The position numbers and the translations under genes are program-made. A DNA stretch of 17,402 bases from Colimorpha_A sp964630635 (GTDB taxonomy: Bacteria; Bacillota; Clostridia; Oscillospirales; CAG-272), in NCBI GenBank assembly GCA_964630635.1, contig CAZVVM010000035.1, positions 1-17,402 on the forward strand. Reading direction: 5' to 3'. Shown here piece by piece: positions 7,497 through 15,160 of this stretch. The notes beneath the pieces were generated by a model. The model was not told the DNA's origin. It did not search any database and saw only the letters and a list, made by a program, of their open reading frames with translations. The stretch's first letter is position 1. Each line of letters opens with the position of its first letter.

Positions 7497-8072
7497 TCAG
7501 TTCTCCAAAAATTCGTACAGCGTCTTCCAAAGCTCGTCTTTTCCGATTCCTTTAAGTGAGGAGAACGGAATGACGGGACCGAGCTTGCTCAGCTCTTCCC
7601 TGTTGGCATTGAAATCGGTCTTGTTCAGTTTGTCGCATTTCGTTGCGACGATGACGTAGGGCGTTTCGCTCTCGTCGAGCCAGTCGAGCATCATATAGTC
7701 GTCCTCGGTAGGTCCGACCTTCATATCGATAAGCTGAAGAATAAGGCGCTTTTCGCAAGGACTTGAAAGGAAGTTATCGGTCAGCGCAGACCATCTTTTC
7801 TTGTCCTTGAAGTCTCTTTTAGCGTAGCCGTAGCCGGGAATGTCGACAAACCATATCTTCTTGTCGATATCGTAGAAGTTTACAGTTATCGTCTTACCCG
7901 GCGCGGAACTGACTCTTGCGAGATTTTTTCTGCCTAAAAGCGTATTTATCAGCGAGCTTTTTCCGACGTTCGAGCGTCCCGAAAAAACTATTTGAGGACG
8001 GTTGTCGCGCGGGAACTGCGAGACGAGTCCCGCAGTCAGCCCGAGTGATGAATTTTGTACGTTTATCTTCAC
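7497..8072 (-). CDS. engB: Ribosome biogenesis GTPase EngB (YsxC/YihA)
   Basis: This essential-type TRAFAC GTPase acts in late assembly of the large ribosomal subunit. All GTPase motifs are visible in the 191 residues: the P-loop GRSNVGKS (32-39), the switch I threonine region SSAPGKTITVNFY, the G3 motif DIPG (77-80), TKCD (144-147) and the G5-like SSLKG (171-175). The start codon is GTG. The choice rests on GGTGA five bases upstream and on MKINVQNSSLG being a normal N-terminus for the family. It follows lon after 12 bases; lon-engB is a conserved pair in Bacilli and Clostridia. Confidence 0.94.
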   Translation of the reverse strand: MKINVQNSSLGLTAGLVSQFPRDNRPQIVFSGRSNVGKSSLINTLLGRKNLARVSSAPGKTITVNFYDIDKKIWFVDIPGYGYAKRDFKDKKRWSALTDNFLSSPCEKRLILQLIDMKVGPTEDDYMMLDWLDESETPYVIVATKCDKLNKTDFNANREELSKLGPVIPFSSLKGIGKDELWKTLYEFLEN

Positions 8073-8084
8073 TTATTTCACCGT

Positions 8085-10421
8085 TTATCTGATTATTGCC
8101 GCGTTTATCACCTGGTCAACGCTTGAGCAAGGGATAAATTCGAGCGATTCTTTAACGAGAGGATCAATGTCGGATAGATCCTTTTCGTTTTCCTTCGGAA
8201 TACATACCGTCTTTACGCCTGCCTTATACGCCGCCATCGTCTTTTCCTTAAGGCCGCCAATCGGGAGCACGCGTCCGCGCAGGGTGACCTCACCCGTCAT
8301 CGCAAGGTCGCGGCGGACGGGTCTGCCCGAAAGCTCCGACGCAAGCGCCGTCACGATAGTTACACCCGCAGAGGGACCGTCCTTCGGGATAGCGCCCTCG
8401 GGAACGTGGATATGTATATCCTTCGTCTTATAGAAATCGGAATCAACTCCGAGCTCGGCAGAATGCGAGCGGATATAGGTTATCGCCGCCTTTGCCGATT
8501 CCTTCATAACGTCGCCGAGCGAGCCGGTAAGCTCGATCTTGCCGTTACCCGGCATTGCCGCCGCTTCAACGCGGAGCAGGTCGCCTCCGACCTCTGTATA
8601 TGCCAGACCGTTTACGACACCGATCTCGTCGTTTTCGTAAACTGCGTCGGGGGTTATCTTTCGCTGTCCGAGATAGTCCTTCAGGTTCTTCTCGGTTATC
8701 TTGACCGACTTCACCTCGGTCTCGACCATCTTCTTTGCGACCTTACGGCAAAGAGATGCAAGCTCTCTTTCAAGGTTACGCACGCCCGCTTCTCGCGTAT
8801 AGAAGTCGATAAGCTCAAAGACCGCGCCGTCGCTGATCTTAAGCATACGCTTGTTAAGACCGTGGCGCTTCATCTGCTTCGGAATAAGGTGATCCTTTGC
8901 GATAGCGAGCTTTTCGTGGCGGGTATATATCTTAAGCTCGATGACCTCCATTCTGTCGAGAAGCGGACGGGGGATATTGTCAATATCGTTCGCCGTCGCT
9001 ATGAACAGACAATCGGAAAGGTCGATAGGAAGCTCAACGAAATGGTCGCGGAACGCCTTGTTCTGCTCGCTGTCAAGCACCTCAAGCAGCGCCGACGACG
9101 GGTCGCCGTGGCTGTCTCTTGTCAGCTTATCTATCTCGTCGAGAAGAATTACGGGGTTAAGCGTCTGCGCCTGATTTATTGCGGTTACGATTCGTCCCGG
9201 CATCGCCGCAACGTAGGTCTTTCTGTGTCCTCTTATATCCGCCTCGTCGCGCACGCCGCCGAGGGAAACTCTTACGTATTCGCGCTTCATCGCTCTTGCT
9301 ATCGACGCGCATATCGAGGTCTTACCCGTTCCGGGAGGGCCTACAAGACACAAGATCTGATTCTTCAGCTCGGGTGTCATCTGCTTGACTGCGATAAATT
9401 CGAGTATTCTTTCTTTTACCTTCGTCAGACCGTTATGGTCGTCGTCGAGGATCTTTCTTGCAACCTCAACGTCGATGCGATCCTTACTCTTTTTACCCCA
9501 GGGAAGCTCAAGGCAAAGATCGAGATAATTTCTTGTTACCGAGCTTTCCGCCGAGGTATAAGGCATCTTCGCAAGCTTCTTGACTTCCTTCGTCAGCTTC
9601 TCGCGCACCTCTTTCGGAAGATCGGCTTCCGCTATGAGATTGTTATACTCAACTATCTCCTCGTCGTCCTCTTCGTCGCCCTCGCCCAGCTCTTCCTTTA
9701 TGACCTTCATCTGCTCCTTGAGATAATAGTCGCGCTGGTTGCGGTCAAGGCGCTCGCGGACGCGCTTATGTATCTTCATTTCGGTGCCGAGCACCTTGCT
9801 CTCTCTTTCCATAAGAACGCAAACGAGCTCCGCTCTCCTGATCGGATTATACTCCTCAAGCACCGCCTGCTTATCCTTGAAATTGAGAAGCACGTTGCAG
9901 GCGATAAAGTCCGCAAGCATACCGGGGTTTGTTATTGATTTGAGTGCCGCCACCATTTCGGGTGCGAGCTTTGGAAGGAACGACGCGAGCTTTTCAAAGG
10001 CGTCTCTCATTTCCATAATGAGCGCTTCGCCCTTGATTCCGCCGTCGTTATCCGTCGTTACCGTTTTGCATAGAAGGTCGGCGTAAAGACGTTTGCCGTC
10101 GAAATAGTATTCCTCAACGCTCGCGCGGCAATATGCCGTCGCAAAAACCTTCAGCGAGCCCTCGGGCAGACGCACGGTCTGCTTTATCTTTGCCGCACAG
10201 CCGACTCTGTACAGCGTTTCCGCCGTCGGCTCTTCCTCGCGCAGATCATTCTGCGAAACGATAAAGATAAGTCCGTCGCCGTTCTCTGCGTCTTCGCAAG
10301 CCGTCGCCGCCTTTTCGTCGGTGAGCTCAAAGCTCATCGGCACCGACGGGAACGGTATTATTCCTCTTAAAACTACTACGGGAAGGCGTACCGCCTCCAC
10401 TTTTTCTATATATTTCTGCAT
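8085..10421 (-). CDS. lon: ATP-dependent protease Lon (La)
   Basis: Lon is a cytoplasmic AAA+ serine protease that degrades misfolded and regulatory proteins. The N-terminal substrate domain spans about 10-200, beginning RLPVVVLRGIIPFPSVPMSFE. A helical segment follows, then the ATPase with Walker A GPPGTGKTS (361-369) and Walker B VILLDEID. The protease domain has Ser684 in PKDGPSAG and the partner Lys727 in GGLKEK, a normal Ser-Lys dyad. I use the ATG at 10421, not an in-frame ATG at 10538. The extra 39 residues do not resemble Lon, and they would overlap the end of the ymdB-like gene. AAAGGA stands at the right distance before 10421. Length (778) is typical of LonA. It lies 29 bases after the ymdB-like gene; no CIRCE element or separate promoter is evident. 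Confidence 0.96.
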   Translation of the reverse strand: MQKYIEKVEAVRLPVVVLRGIIPFPSVPMSFELTDEKAATACEDAENGDGLIFIVSQNDLREEEPTAETLYRVGCAAKIKQTVRLPEGSLKVFATAYCRASVEEYYFDGKRLYADLLCKTVTTDNDGGIKGEALIMEMRDAFEKLASFLPKLAPEMVAALKSITNPGMLADFIACNVLLNFKDKQAVLEEYNPIRRAELVCVLMERESKVLGTEMKIHKRVRERLDRNQRDYYLKEQMKVIKEELGEGDEEDDEEIVEYNNLIAEADLPKEVREKLTKEVKKLAKMPYTSAESSVTRNYLDLCLELPWGKKSKDRIDVEVARKILDDDHNGLTKVKERILEFIAVKQMTPELKNQILCLVGPPGTGKTSICASIARAMKREYVRVSLGGVRDEADIRGHRKTYVAAMPGRIVTAINQAQTLNPVILLDEIDKLTRDSHGDPSSALLEVLDSEQNKAFRDHFVELPIDLSDCLFIATANDIDNIPRPLLDRMEVIELKIYTRHEKLAIAKDHLIPKQMKRHGLNKRMLKISDGAVFELIDFYTREAGVRNLERELASLCRKVAKKMVETEVKSVKITEKNLKDYLGQRKITPDAVYENDEIGVVNGLAYTEVGGDLLRVEAAAMPGNGKIELTGSLGDVMKESAKAAITYIRSHSAELGVDSDFYKTKDIHIHVPEGAIPKDGPSAGVTIVTALASELSGRPVRRDLAMTGEVTLRGRVLPIGGLKEKTMAAYKAGVKTVCIPKENEKDLSDIDPLVKESLEFIPCSSVDQVINAAIIR

Positions 10422-10450
10422 TATTTTTTCCTTTTGCCGTTGTGTATAAA

Positions 10451-11263
10451 TTATCCTATGTTTCTTCGCACAAGCTCGATGCCCGTGCATTTTTTGAGCG
10501 CTCGGTCGTATGTGAACACCGCGCCGTTTATTTCGCATTCACCCTCGGGAGTTTCAAAGCGCACGGGGAGATGCGTGCGGAACTTTTCGATGACCTTTGA
10601 AACGTCAACGCCGAGTATCGAATCTATCGGTCCGCACATTCCAAGATCGGTAAGATACGCCGTACCCTTCGGGAAGAAGCGGGTGTCCGAGGTCTGAACG
10701 TGTGTATGCGTGCCGTATATTATGTCGATTTTGCCGTCGAAATAATTAGCAAGCGCGAGCTTTTCCGAGGTCGCCTCGGCGTGAACGTCGAGAATCGAAA
10801 TGTCGTATTGACCCTCGTTTTCGCGGAGCATTTTTTCGACTGCATCGAAAGGACACGAAAGCGGTTCAAGATACGTCGTTCCGAGCACGTTCATAACGAG
10901 GATTCGAAGCCCGAAGCTCTCAAATACGAAGCTTCCCTTTCCGGGTGTGCCAGAGGGATAATTCGCAGGGCGGATTATATAGGGATTCTCGTCTATATAC
11001 GTCAGCATATCTCGCTTCTGGAAGATGTGATTTCCCGAGGTAAGCACGTCGATCCCGCCGCTTAAAAGCAGCTCGGCAGTCGAACGGTCAAGACCGTTGT
11101 GGGAAGCGGCGTTTTCGCCGTTTGCGACCGTAAAATCTATTCCGTATTCACTTTTTAATCTGCTCAAATATCGGCAGACCTTTTCACAGGCAGACACGCC
11201 CGTTATGTCTCCGAGAGCCAGAATTTTAACCGTATTTGCGTTCAAAGGGCAAATTTCCCCCAT
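10451..11263 (-). CDS. YmdB-family 2',3'-cyclic-nucleotide phosphodiesterase (TIGR00282)
   Basis: The protein is a metallophosphoesterase of the YmdB family. In Bacillus YmdB hydrolyses 2',3'-cAMP and influences biofilm, motility and RNA turnover. Metal-binding residues are all present: Asp19 in LALGD, Glu50-Asn51 in ANGENAA, Asn78-His79 in SGNH, His161 in DVHAEATSEK, and His186/His188 in YGTHTHVQTSD. The ATG at 11263 has no ribosome site and lies about 14 bases from the predicted transcript start. A TTG at codon 7 (11245) has GGGGGA upstream and gives a more usual family N-terminus, so the true start may be 11245. It is the first gene of the long string and is followed by lon, not by the rny or spoVS neighbours often seen. 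Confidence 0.9.
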   Translation of the reverse strand: MGEICPLNANTVKILALGDITGVSACEKVCRYLSRLKSEYGIDFTVANGENAASHNGLDRSTAELLLSGGIDVLTSGNHIFQKRDMLTYIDENPYIIRPANYPSGTPGKGSFVFESFGLRILVMNVLGTTYLEPLSCPFDAVEKMLRENEGQYDISILDVHAEATSEKLALANYFDGKIDIIYGTHTHVQTSDTRFFPKGTAYLTDLGMCGPIDSILGVDVSKVIEKFRTHLPVRFETPEGECEINGAVFTYDRALKKCTGIELVRRNIG

Positions 11264-11283
11264 TGTATTGTATAATTATGATT

Positions 11284-11312
11284 ATTATACTATAACTCGA
11301 AGAAAATGTCAA
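11284..11312 (-). promoter_or_regulatory. Full-consensus SigA promoter for the ymdB-lon-scpAB string
   Basis: On the minus strand, TTGACA (11307-11312) and TATAAT (11284-11289) are both perfect and separated by 17 bases. Transcription should start near 11277, only about 14 nt before the annotated ATG of the ymdB-like gene. Confidence 0.9.
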
Positions 11313-11333
11313 CGGGAAAGGTAAACAAAGATG

Positions 11334-11354
11334 ACTCCCTTGTGTAAAGGGAGT
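11334..11354. terminator. Hairpin upstream of the ymdB promoter, possible terminator
   Basis: A perfect 8-bp stem, ACTCCCTT (11334-11341) with AAGGGAGT (11347-11354), has a 5-base loop. On the minus strand the sequence after it, CATCTTTGTTTACC, is T-rich but not a continuous run. It could end transcripts from the YihY-family gene before the next promoter, or it may belong to the neighbouring repeat element. Confidence 0.4.
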
Positions 11355-11372
11355 AAAGATGGCATTCACAAG

Positions 11373-11490
11373 GCTCCCCCCTCCGGGGGAGCTCCGCCGA
11401 AGGCGGTGAGAGGGTAATTATAATAATTTTAAGTTGCCCTCTCCGTCGGTCTCCGACCGACACCTCTCCCGAAGGGCGAGGCAAGAGGGC
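11373..11490. repeat. Pair of inverted dispersed repeats between two transcription units
   Basis: Two G+C-rich repeat units face each other across an A/T-rich spacer. GAGAGGG and CCCTCTC arms flank the spacer. The left unit contains CTCCCCC and CCGCCGAAGGCGG palindromes; the right contains GTCGGTC-TCC-GACCGAC and CCCGAAGGGC. The left unit resembles 17121-17162 in reverse orientation (shared order GGCTCCC, CCGGGGG, GCTCCGC, GAAG, CGGTG). No coding potential is supported. It may form strong RNA structure at the 3' end of the YihY-family transcript. Confidence 0.6.
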
Positions 11491-11499
11491 GTGGCGCAT

Positions 11500-12330
11500 T
11501 CATTTTACAATTCGCTTTCTCCTACTCAAAAGCAGATTGATACCCGCGCCGATAAGCAGTATTTTCATACAAAAATAGAGCCACAGCATAACGACAATTA
11601 TCGACGCCAAACTCCCGTAAACGTAAGAATACCGCCCGAAATGCTCGACGTAATATTCGAAGATCGCCGAGAAGATAAACCACGCCGCCGCGCACAAAAA
11701 TGCGCCCGGCGCTTCCTTTATTCCCCTGCTCCTTCCGCCTCCGAAAACGCGGTACGTCAGCATAAAAACCGCGCTCAACAAAAGGAAAAGCGCCGCGCTG
11801 TTAAGAACCTTTAACGCTCCGATGTGTCTCCAATCAGGCACCGCCTGAAGAATCATATCCCCGAACACCCAAACGATAAGAGCGAGTATCACGGAGCAGA
11901 CGTAAAGAAGCGTTATTCCGACGCTTTTGAGAATGTAAAGAATATAGCTTTTGTCCTTTTTGCCGCCGTAGACGTTTCTTATTCCCGCGCCGATCCCGCG
12001 TATTCCGCTTGACGCCGACCAAAGAAGCGTAACGGCACTGACCGACAAAAGCGGAATGTTTGATTTCTCGTTTATTTCGGAGAGAATACGCATCGCGTAC
12101 GGGGTAAGACCGTCGGGAAATATCCCCGCGATATGCGAGTACATCTCCTCACCGTTCGGCATAAAATACCCGAAAAAGGAAAGGACGAATATAAGCATCG
12201 GCACCGCCGATATAATTATAAAAAAAGCGGCTTGCGAAGCGTACACCCGAATTCGGTGCTCCTCAAGCCACTTGTTTATCCGTTTTACCGTTCCGTAAGC
12301 TTTTCGGATAAGCTTTTCTGCCTTTGACAT
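11500..12330 (-). CDS. YihY/BrkB-family inner membrane protein
   Basis: This polytopic membrane protein of the YihY/virulence factor BrkB family has 276 residues. About six hydrophobic segments are visible: near 30-55 (QAAFFIIISAVPMLIFVLSF), 95-110, 135-160, 175-195, 210-230 and 240-265. The conserved pattern SASSGIRGIGAGIRNVYG (about 105-122) is typical of the family. It was once annotated as RNase BN, a function since assigned to a different protein, so the role remains unknown. A GGAG ribosome site precedes the ATG. It lies 43 bases after the lipid kinase gene and very probably shares its promoter, suggesting membrane or lipid physiology. Confidence 0.85.
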   Translation of the reverse strand: MSKAEKLIRKAYGTVKRINKWLEEHRIRVYASQAAFFIIISAVPMLIFVLSFFGYFMPNGEEMYSHIAGIFPDGLTPYAMRILSEINEKSNIPLLSVSAVTLLWSASSGIRGIGAGIRNVYGGKKDKSYILYILKSVGITLLYVCSVILALIVWVFGDMILQAVPDWRHIGALKVLNSAALFLLLSAVFMLTYRVFGGGRSRGIKEAPGAFLCAAAWFIFSAIFEYYVEHFGRYSYVYGSLASIIVVMLWLYFCMKILLIGAGINLLLSRRKRIVK

Positions 12331-12373
12331 ATATACTCCGTTTCGGTTTTATGAAAGAAGTATATGCAAAAAA

Positions 12374-13264
12374 TCAGATCAGTATTCTGACAGCGCCCTT
12401 AATACATTCGGCGTCGACCGAAGCGTGGTTGCCCGCAAATTCTCCGTCGGTACACCATGCAGGTGCTTCCTCGCATTCGATATGAACCTTCGCAGTATGA
12501 AGGAGAGTCACTCTGTCTCCGTCCGTCTTCTTTGCAAGCAGGAGCTTTGCGGTCTCCGCAAGGTCAACGGGATTCTTGATGCCCTTGATAAGAAGCACTT
12601 CGAAAAGTCCGTCGCACAAGCTGACGTCGTCCTTTGAAAGCTTCAGAACGCCGCCTGCCGAAGTTGAATTCGTAACACCGACGAGAGCGTAATCGCCCTC
12701 GATCTCGCCGCCGTCGTAAACGACCTTCGTATGATACGACTTGCCGAGCGTCGGAAGCTCCTTTGCGCCCTCAAGAACGTAAGCAAAATGTCCGAGAATG
12801 TTCTTGACCTTTTGAGGCGCGGAATAAGACGCCTTTACGAAAATGCCGAACGACGCGATATACGAGAAGTTGAGTTCTCCGTTGAACATTCCGATATCAA
12901 GCTCCATAACCTCGCGGTTTTCGATGTCGCTCGTCGCATCGACTGCGTTTCTCGGAAGTCCGAGAGTAGCCGCAAAATCGTTCGTGCTTCCGCAGGGATA
13001 GTAAAGAAGGAGCGGCTTTTGCTCGATTTTAAGAAGTCCGCTTATTACCTCGTTAAGCGTTCCGTCGCCGCCGCAGCAAACGATAAGATCTCGGCTCTTG
13101 CCGAATTTCTCGGCGACCTTTGCCGCGTCTCCGCGCGCCTTCGTAGTATATACCTTCGTCTCGTAATCCTGGCTTTTCAGCATCACGAGCATATTCGGAA
13201 GGTCTTCCTTTATCTTCATTTTTCCCGCAACGGGATTTACAATTATTATCGCTTTTTTTGACAT
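12374..13264 (-). CDS. Diacylglycerol kinase family lipid kinase (YegS/DgkB-like)
   Basis: The 296-residue soluble kinase belongs to the DAGK catalytic-domain family (YegS/LCB5/DgkB). It would phosphorylate a lipid alcohol such as diacylglycerol at the membrane surface, using ATP. The N-terminal domain starts with KAIIIVNPVAGK and carries the nucleotide-binding GGDGT motif (65-69), followed by NEVISGL and YPCGSTNDFA (about 89-98). The C-terminal beta-sandwich includes CDGLFEVLLI and ends with a conserved WCTDGE near 271-276. A GAGG ribosome site and a well-placed promoter support the start. It is the first gene of a two-gene unit with the YihY-family protein and is divergent from asnA. The exact lipid substrate cannot be read from sequence; it could be DgkB for phosphatidate recycling. 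Confidence 0.9.
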   Translation of the reverse strand: MSKKAIIIVNPVAGKMKIKEDLPNMLVMLKSQDYETKVYTTKARGDAAKVAEKFGKSRDLIVCCGGDGTLNEVISGLLKIEQKPLLLYYPCGSTNDFAATLGLPRNAVDATSDIENREVMELDIGMFNGELNFSYIASFGIFVKASYSAPQKVKNILGHFAYVLEGAKELPTLGKSYHTKVVYDGGEIEGDYALVGVTNSTSAGGVLKLSKDDVSLCDGLFEVLLIKGIKNPVDLAETAKLLLAKKTDGDRVTLLHTAKVHIECEEAPAWCTDGEFAGNHASVDAECIKGAVRILI

Positions 13265-13296
13265 TTTAATGTCCTCGCATATAATTCGTTGCCATT

Positions 13297-13325
13297 ATTC
13301 TACACTATTTTCCCCCGCTTTTCAA
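13297..13325 (-). promoter_or_regulatory. SigA-type promoter for the lipid kinase gene
   Basis: On the minus strand, TTGAAA (13320-13325) is spaced 17 bases from TAGAAT (13297-13302). Transcription should start near 13290, leaving a leader of about 25 nt with a GAGG ribosome site. Confidence 0.8.
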
Positions 13326-13353
13326 GAGCATTTTCGTTTTTTTTAAAAAACTA

Positions 13354-13382
13354 TGGACAATTTCGCTTTAATATAGTAGAAT
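13354..13382 (+). promoter_or_regulatory. SigA-type promoter for asnA
   Basis: TGGACA (13354-13359) and TAGAAT (13377-13382) are separated by exactly 17 bases. The expected start near 13389 gives a short leader of about 22 nt, with no room for a T-box or other riboswitch. Its -35 box is 28 bases from that of the divergent lipid kinase promoter. Confidence 0.8.
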
Positions 13383-13411
13383 ATAAAAAGATTTATTAAA
13401 TGGAGCGTACT

Positions 13412-14416
13412 ATGAGCGTTTATATTCCAAAGGGCTACAAATCAATACTCAATCCGCGCCAGACACAGATGGCAATAAAAAAGGTGAAGGACTTTTTCGA
13501 GCGCGACCTTGCGATCCAGCTCGATCTTATAAGAGTTTCGGCGCCTCTTTTCGTCACGTCAAAGAGCGGTCTTAACGACGACCTGAACGGCGTTGAGCGC
13601 GCGGTAAAATTCGACATAAAGGGCGTCACGAGCGACGCGGAGATCGTTCATTCTCTCGCAAAGTGGAAGCGTAATGCGCTGAAGGAATACGGCTTCGGAT
13701 GCGACGAAGGTCTTTATACAGATATGAACGCTATCCGCCGCGACGAGGATACCGACAATATCCATTCGGTATTCGTCGACCAGTGGGACTGGGAAAGGAT
13801 CATTTCCAAGGAAGAAAGAACCGTCGAGACCCTCAAATCAACGGTCAAAAAGATATACGCGGCGCTTCGACACACCGAAAAGCACGTAGCGGACGACTAC
13901 GCGTTCGCAAAACGTCTGCTTCCCGAAAAGATAACCTTCGTGACCTCGCAGGAGCTTGAGGATAAGTATCCCGACCTCACCGCAAAGGAACGCGAATACG
14001 CGGCGGCAAAGGAGCACGGTGCTATTTTCCTTATGCAGATAGGCGGCGCGCTCAAATCGGGTAGACCTCACGACGGACGCGCTCCCGACTACGACGATTG
14101 GTCACTTAACGGCGATATTATAGTTTATTACGAGCTTCTTGATATCGCACTTGAGCTTTCCTCGATGGGTATACGCGTTGACGAGGAAGCGCTGATGCGT
14201 CAGCTTAAAATTAAGGGCTGTGAGGAGAGAGCCGAGCTTCCCTTCCACCGCGCGCTTCTTAACGGCGAGCTTCCCTATACGATAGGCGGCGGTATCGGTC
14301 AGTCTCGTATGTGTATGTTCTTCTTACATAAGGCACACATAGGCGAGGTTCAGTCCTCGGTATGGGACGACGAAACTATCCGCGTTTGTAACGAAGCGGG
14401 AATTACACTTCTCTGA
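13412..14416 (+). CDS. asnA: Aspartate-ammonia ligase (asparagine synthetase A)
   Basis: AsnA makes asparagine from aspartate and free ammonia with ATP cleavage to AMP and pyrophosphate. It is a cytoplasmic class II aminoacyl-tRNA-synthetase-like enzyme. The protein (334 residues from the chosen start, close to the 330 of E. coli) shows the family sequences RVSAPLFVTSKSGLNDDLNG (about 39-58), VERAVKFDIKG, VDQWDWE near 124-130, and the C-terminal GGGIGQSRMCMFFLHKAHIGE. The ATG at 13412 is preferred to that at 13400 because GGAG lies six bases upstream and overlaps the first ATG. A phosphatase gene follows after one base, so they form an operon. No asparaginyl-tRNA or T-box control is visible. 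Confidence 0.95.
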   Translation: MSVYIPKGYKSILNPRQTQMAIKKVKDFFERDLAIQLDLIRVSAPLFVTSKSGLNDDLNGVERAVKFDIKGVTSDAEIVHSLAKWKRNALKEYGFGCDEGLYTDMNAIRRDEDTDNIHSVFVDQWDWERIISKEERTVETLKSTVKKIYAALRHTEKHVADDYAFAKRLLPEKITFVTSQELEDKYPDLTAKEREYAAAKEHGAIFLMQIGGALKSGRPHDGRAPDYDDWSLNGDIIVYYELLDIALELSSMGIRVDEEALMRQLKIKGCEERAELPFHRALLNGELPYTIGGGIGQSRMCMFFLHKAHIGEVQSSVWDDETIRVCNEAGITLL

Positions 14417-14417
14417 T

Positions 14418-15116
14418 ATGAAAAAGAAAGCAATACTTTTCGACCTCGACGATACCCTCCTCGATTTCCACCGATCGGAGGACGTCGCACTGCGCAAAAC
14501 GCTGTCCGAAAACGGCGTTACGCCGACCGACGAGATGATAGCTCACTATTCAAAAGTCAACCTATCACAGTGGAAGCTACTCGAAAAGGGCGAGCTTACG
14601 CGTGAGCAGGTGCTTTACCGCCGTTTTGAGATTTTCTTTTCGGACCTCGGTCTTACCTGCGATCCTGTAAAGGTGCAGAGCGGCTACGAAAACGCCCTCT
14701 CGCAGAGTTATTTTTACCTTGACGGCGCAGAAGAGCTGCTCGACGAGCTATCACAAAAATACCGCCTTTTCGTCGTTTCAAACGGTACTGCAAAGGTACA
14801 GGACGGAAGGATAGCATTAAGCGGCATCGGCAAGTATTTCGAGCAGATATTTATCTCTCAAAGAGTCGGCTACGATAAGCCGAACCCAAAGTTTTTTGAT
14901 AAGTGCTTCGAGATGATAGGCGACCTCGACCGTTCCGACTGCTTCATCGTCGGAGACAGTCTGACCTCGGACATTCAAGGCGGTAAAAACGCAGGCATCA
15001 CGACCGTTTGGTATAACCTGCGTGGCTACGAACGCGACCCCGAAATAATTCCCGATTATGAAATTCCATCGCTCGATATGCTGCCGATAGTGGCGGAAAT
15101 GATACTGGGAGAATAA
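14418..15116 (+). CDS. HAD-superfamily phosphatase, YjjG-type nucleotidase
   Basis: This cytoplasmic HAD hydrolase of 232 residues is closest in pattern to YjjG (noncanonical pyrimidine nucleotidase, TIGR02254). Motif I is FDLDDTLLDF with nucleophile Asp9 and acid/base Asp11. Motif II is VVSNGT (Ser121), motif III is Lys154 in GYDKPNPKFF, and motif IV is VGDSLTSDIQGG (Asp180, Asp185). A helical cap lies at about 16-95. YjjG dephosphorylates unusual pyrimidine nucleotides, but HAD substrates are hard to predict. The ATG is one base past the asnA stop and has no good ribosome site, so it likely depends on coupled translation. A strong terminator follows immediately. Confidence 0.88.
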   Translation: MKKKAILFDLDDTLLDFHRSEDVALRKTLSENGVTPTDEMIAHYSKVNLSQWKLLEKGELTREQVLYRRFEIFFSDLGLTCDPVKVQSGYENALSQSYFYLDGAEELLDELSQKYRLFVVSNGTAKVQDGRIALSGIGKYFEQIFISQRVGYDKPNPKFFDKCFEMIGDLDRSDCFIVGDSLTSDIQGGKNAGITTVWYNLRGYERDPEIIPDYEIPSLDMLPIVAEMILGE

Positions 15117-15151
15117 CAAAAAGCAAGAACGGAAATCCGTTCTTGCTTTTT
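15117..15151. terminator. Bidirectional Rho-independent terminator
   Basis: A stem of about 12-13 bp (15121-15133 with 15136-15148, core GCAAGAACGGA) has a very small loop. It is flanked by an A run on the left and a T run on the right, so it works for both strands. It lies between two convergent stop codons and serves the asnA-HAD unit and the lipoprotein gene. Confidence 0.92.
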
Positions 15152-15160
15152 TACTACAAT

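Noticed and set aside
8406..9938. A 510-codon open frame on the plus strand opposite lon
   Set aside because: It is antisense to a clear Lon protein, lacks a ribosome site and recognisable domains, and its composition follows from the codon bias of lon. Long antisense frames are common shadows in such genes.
10422..10538. Upstream ATG extending Lon by 39 residues
   Set aside because: The extension is unlike Lon N-termini, overlaps the ymdB-like gene and lacks a ribosome site; the ATG at 10421 has AAAGGA at a good distance.
12331..12365. 7-bp inverted repeat (ATATACT/AGTATAT) around the ribosome site of the YihY-family gene
   Set aside because: It is A/T-only apart from one pair, with a 21-base loop. 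It would be too weak to act as a convincing switch.
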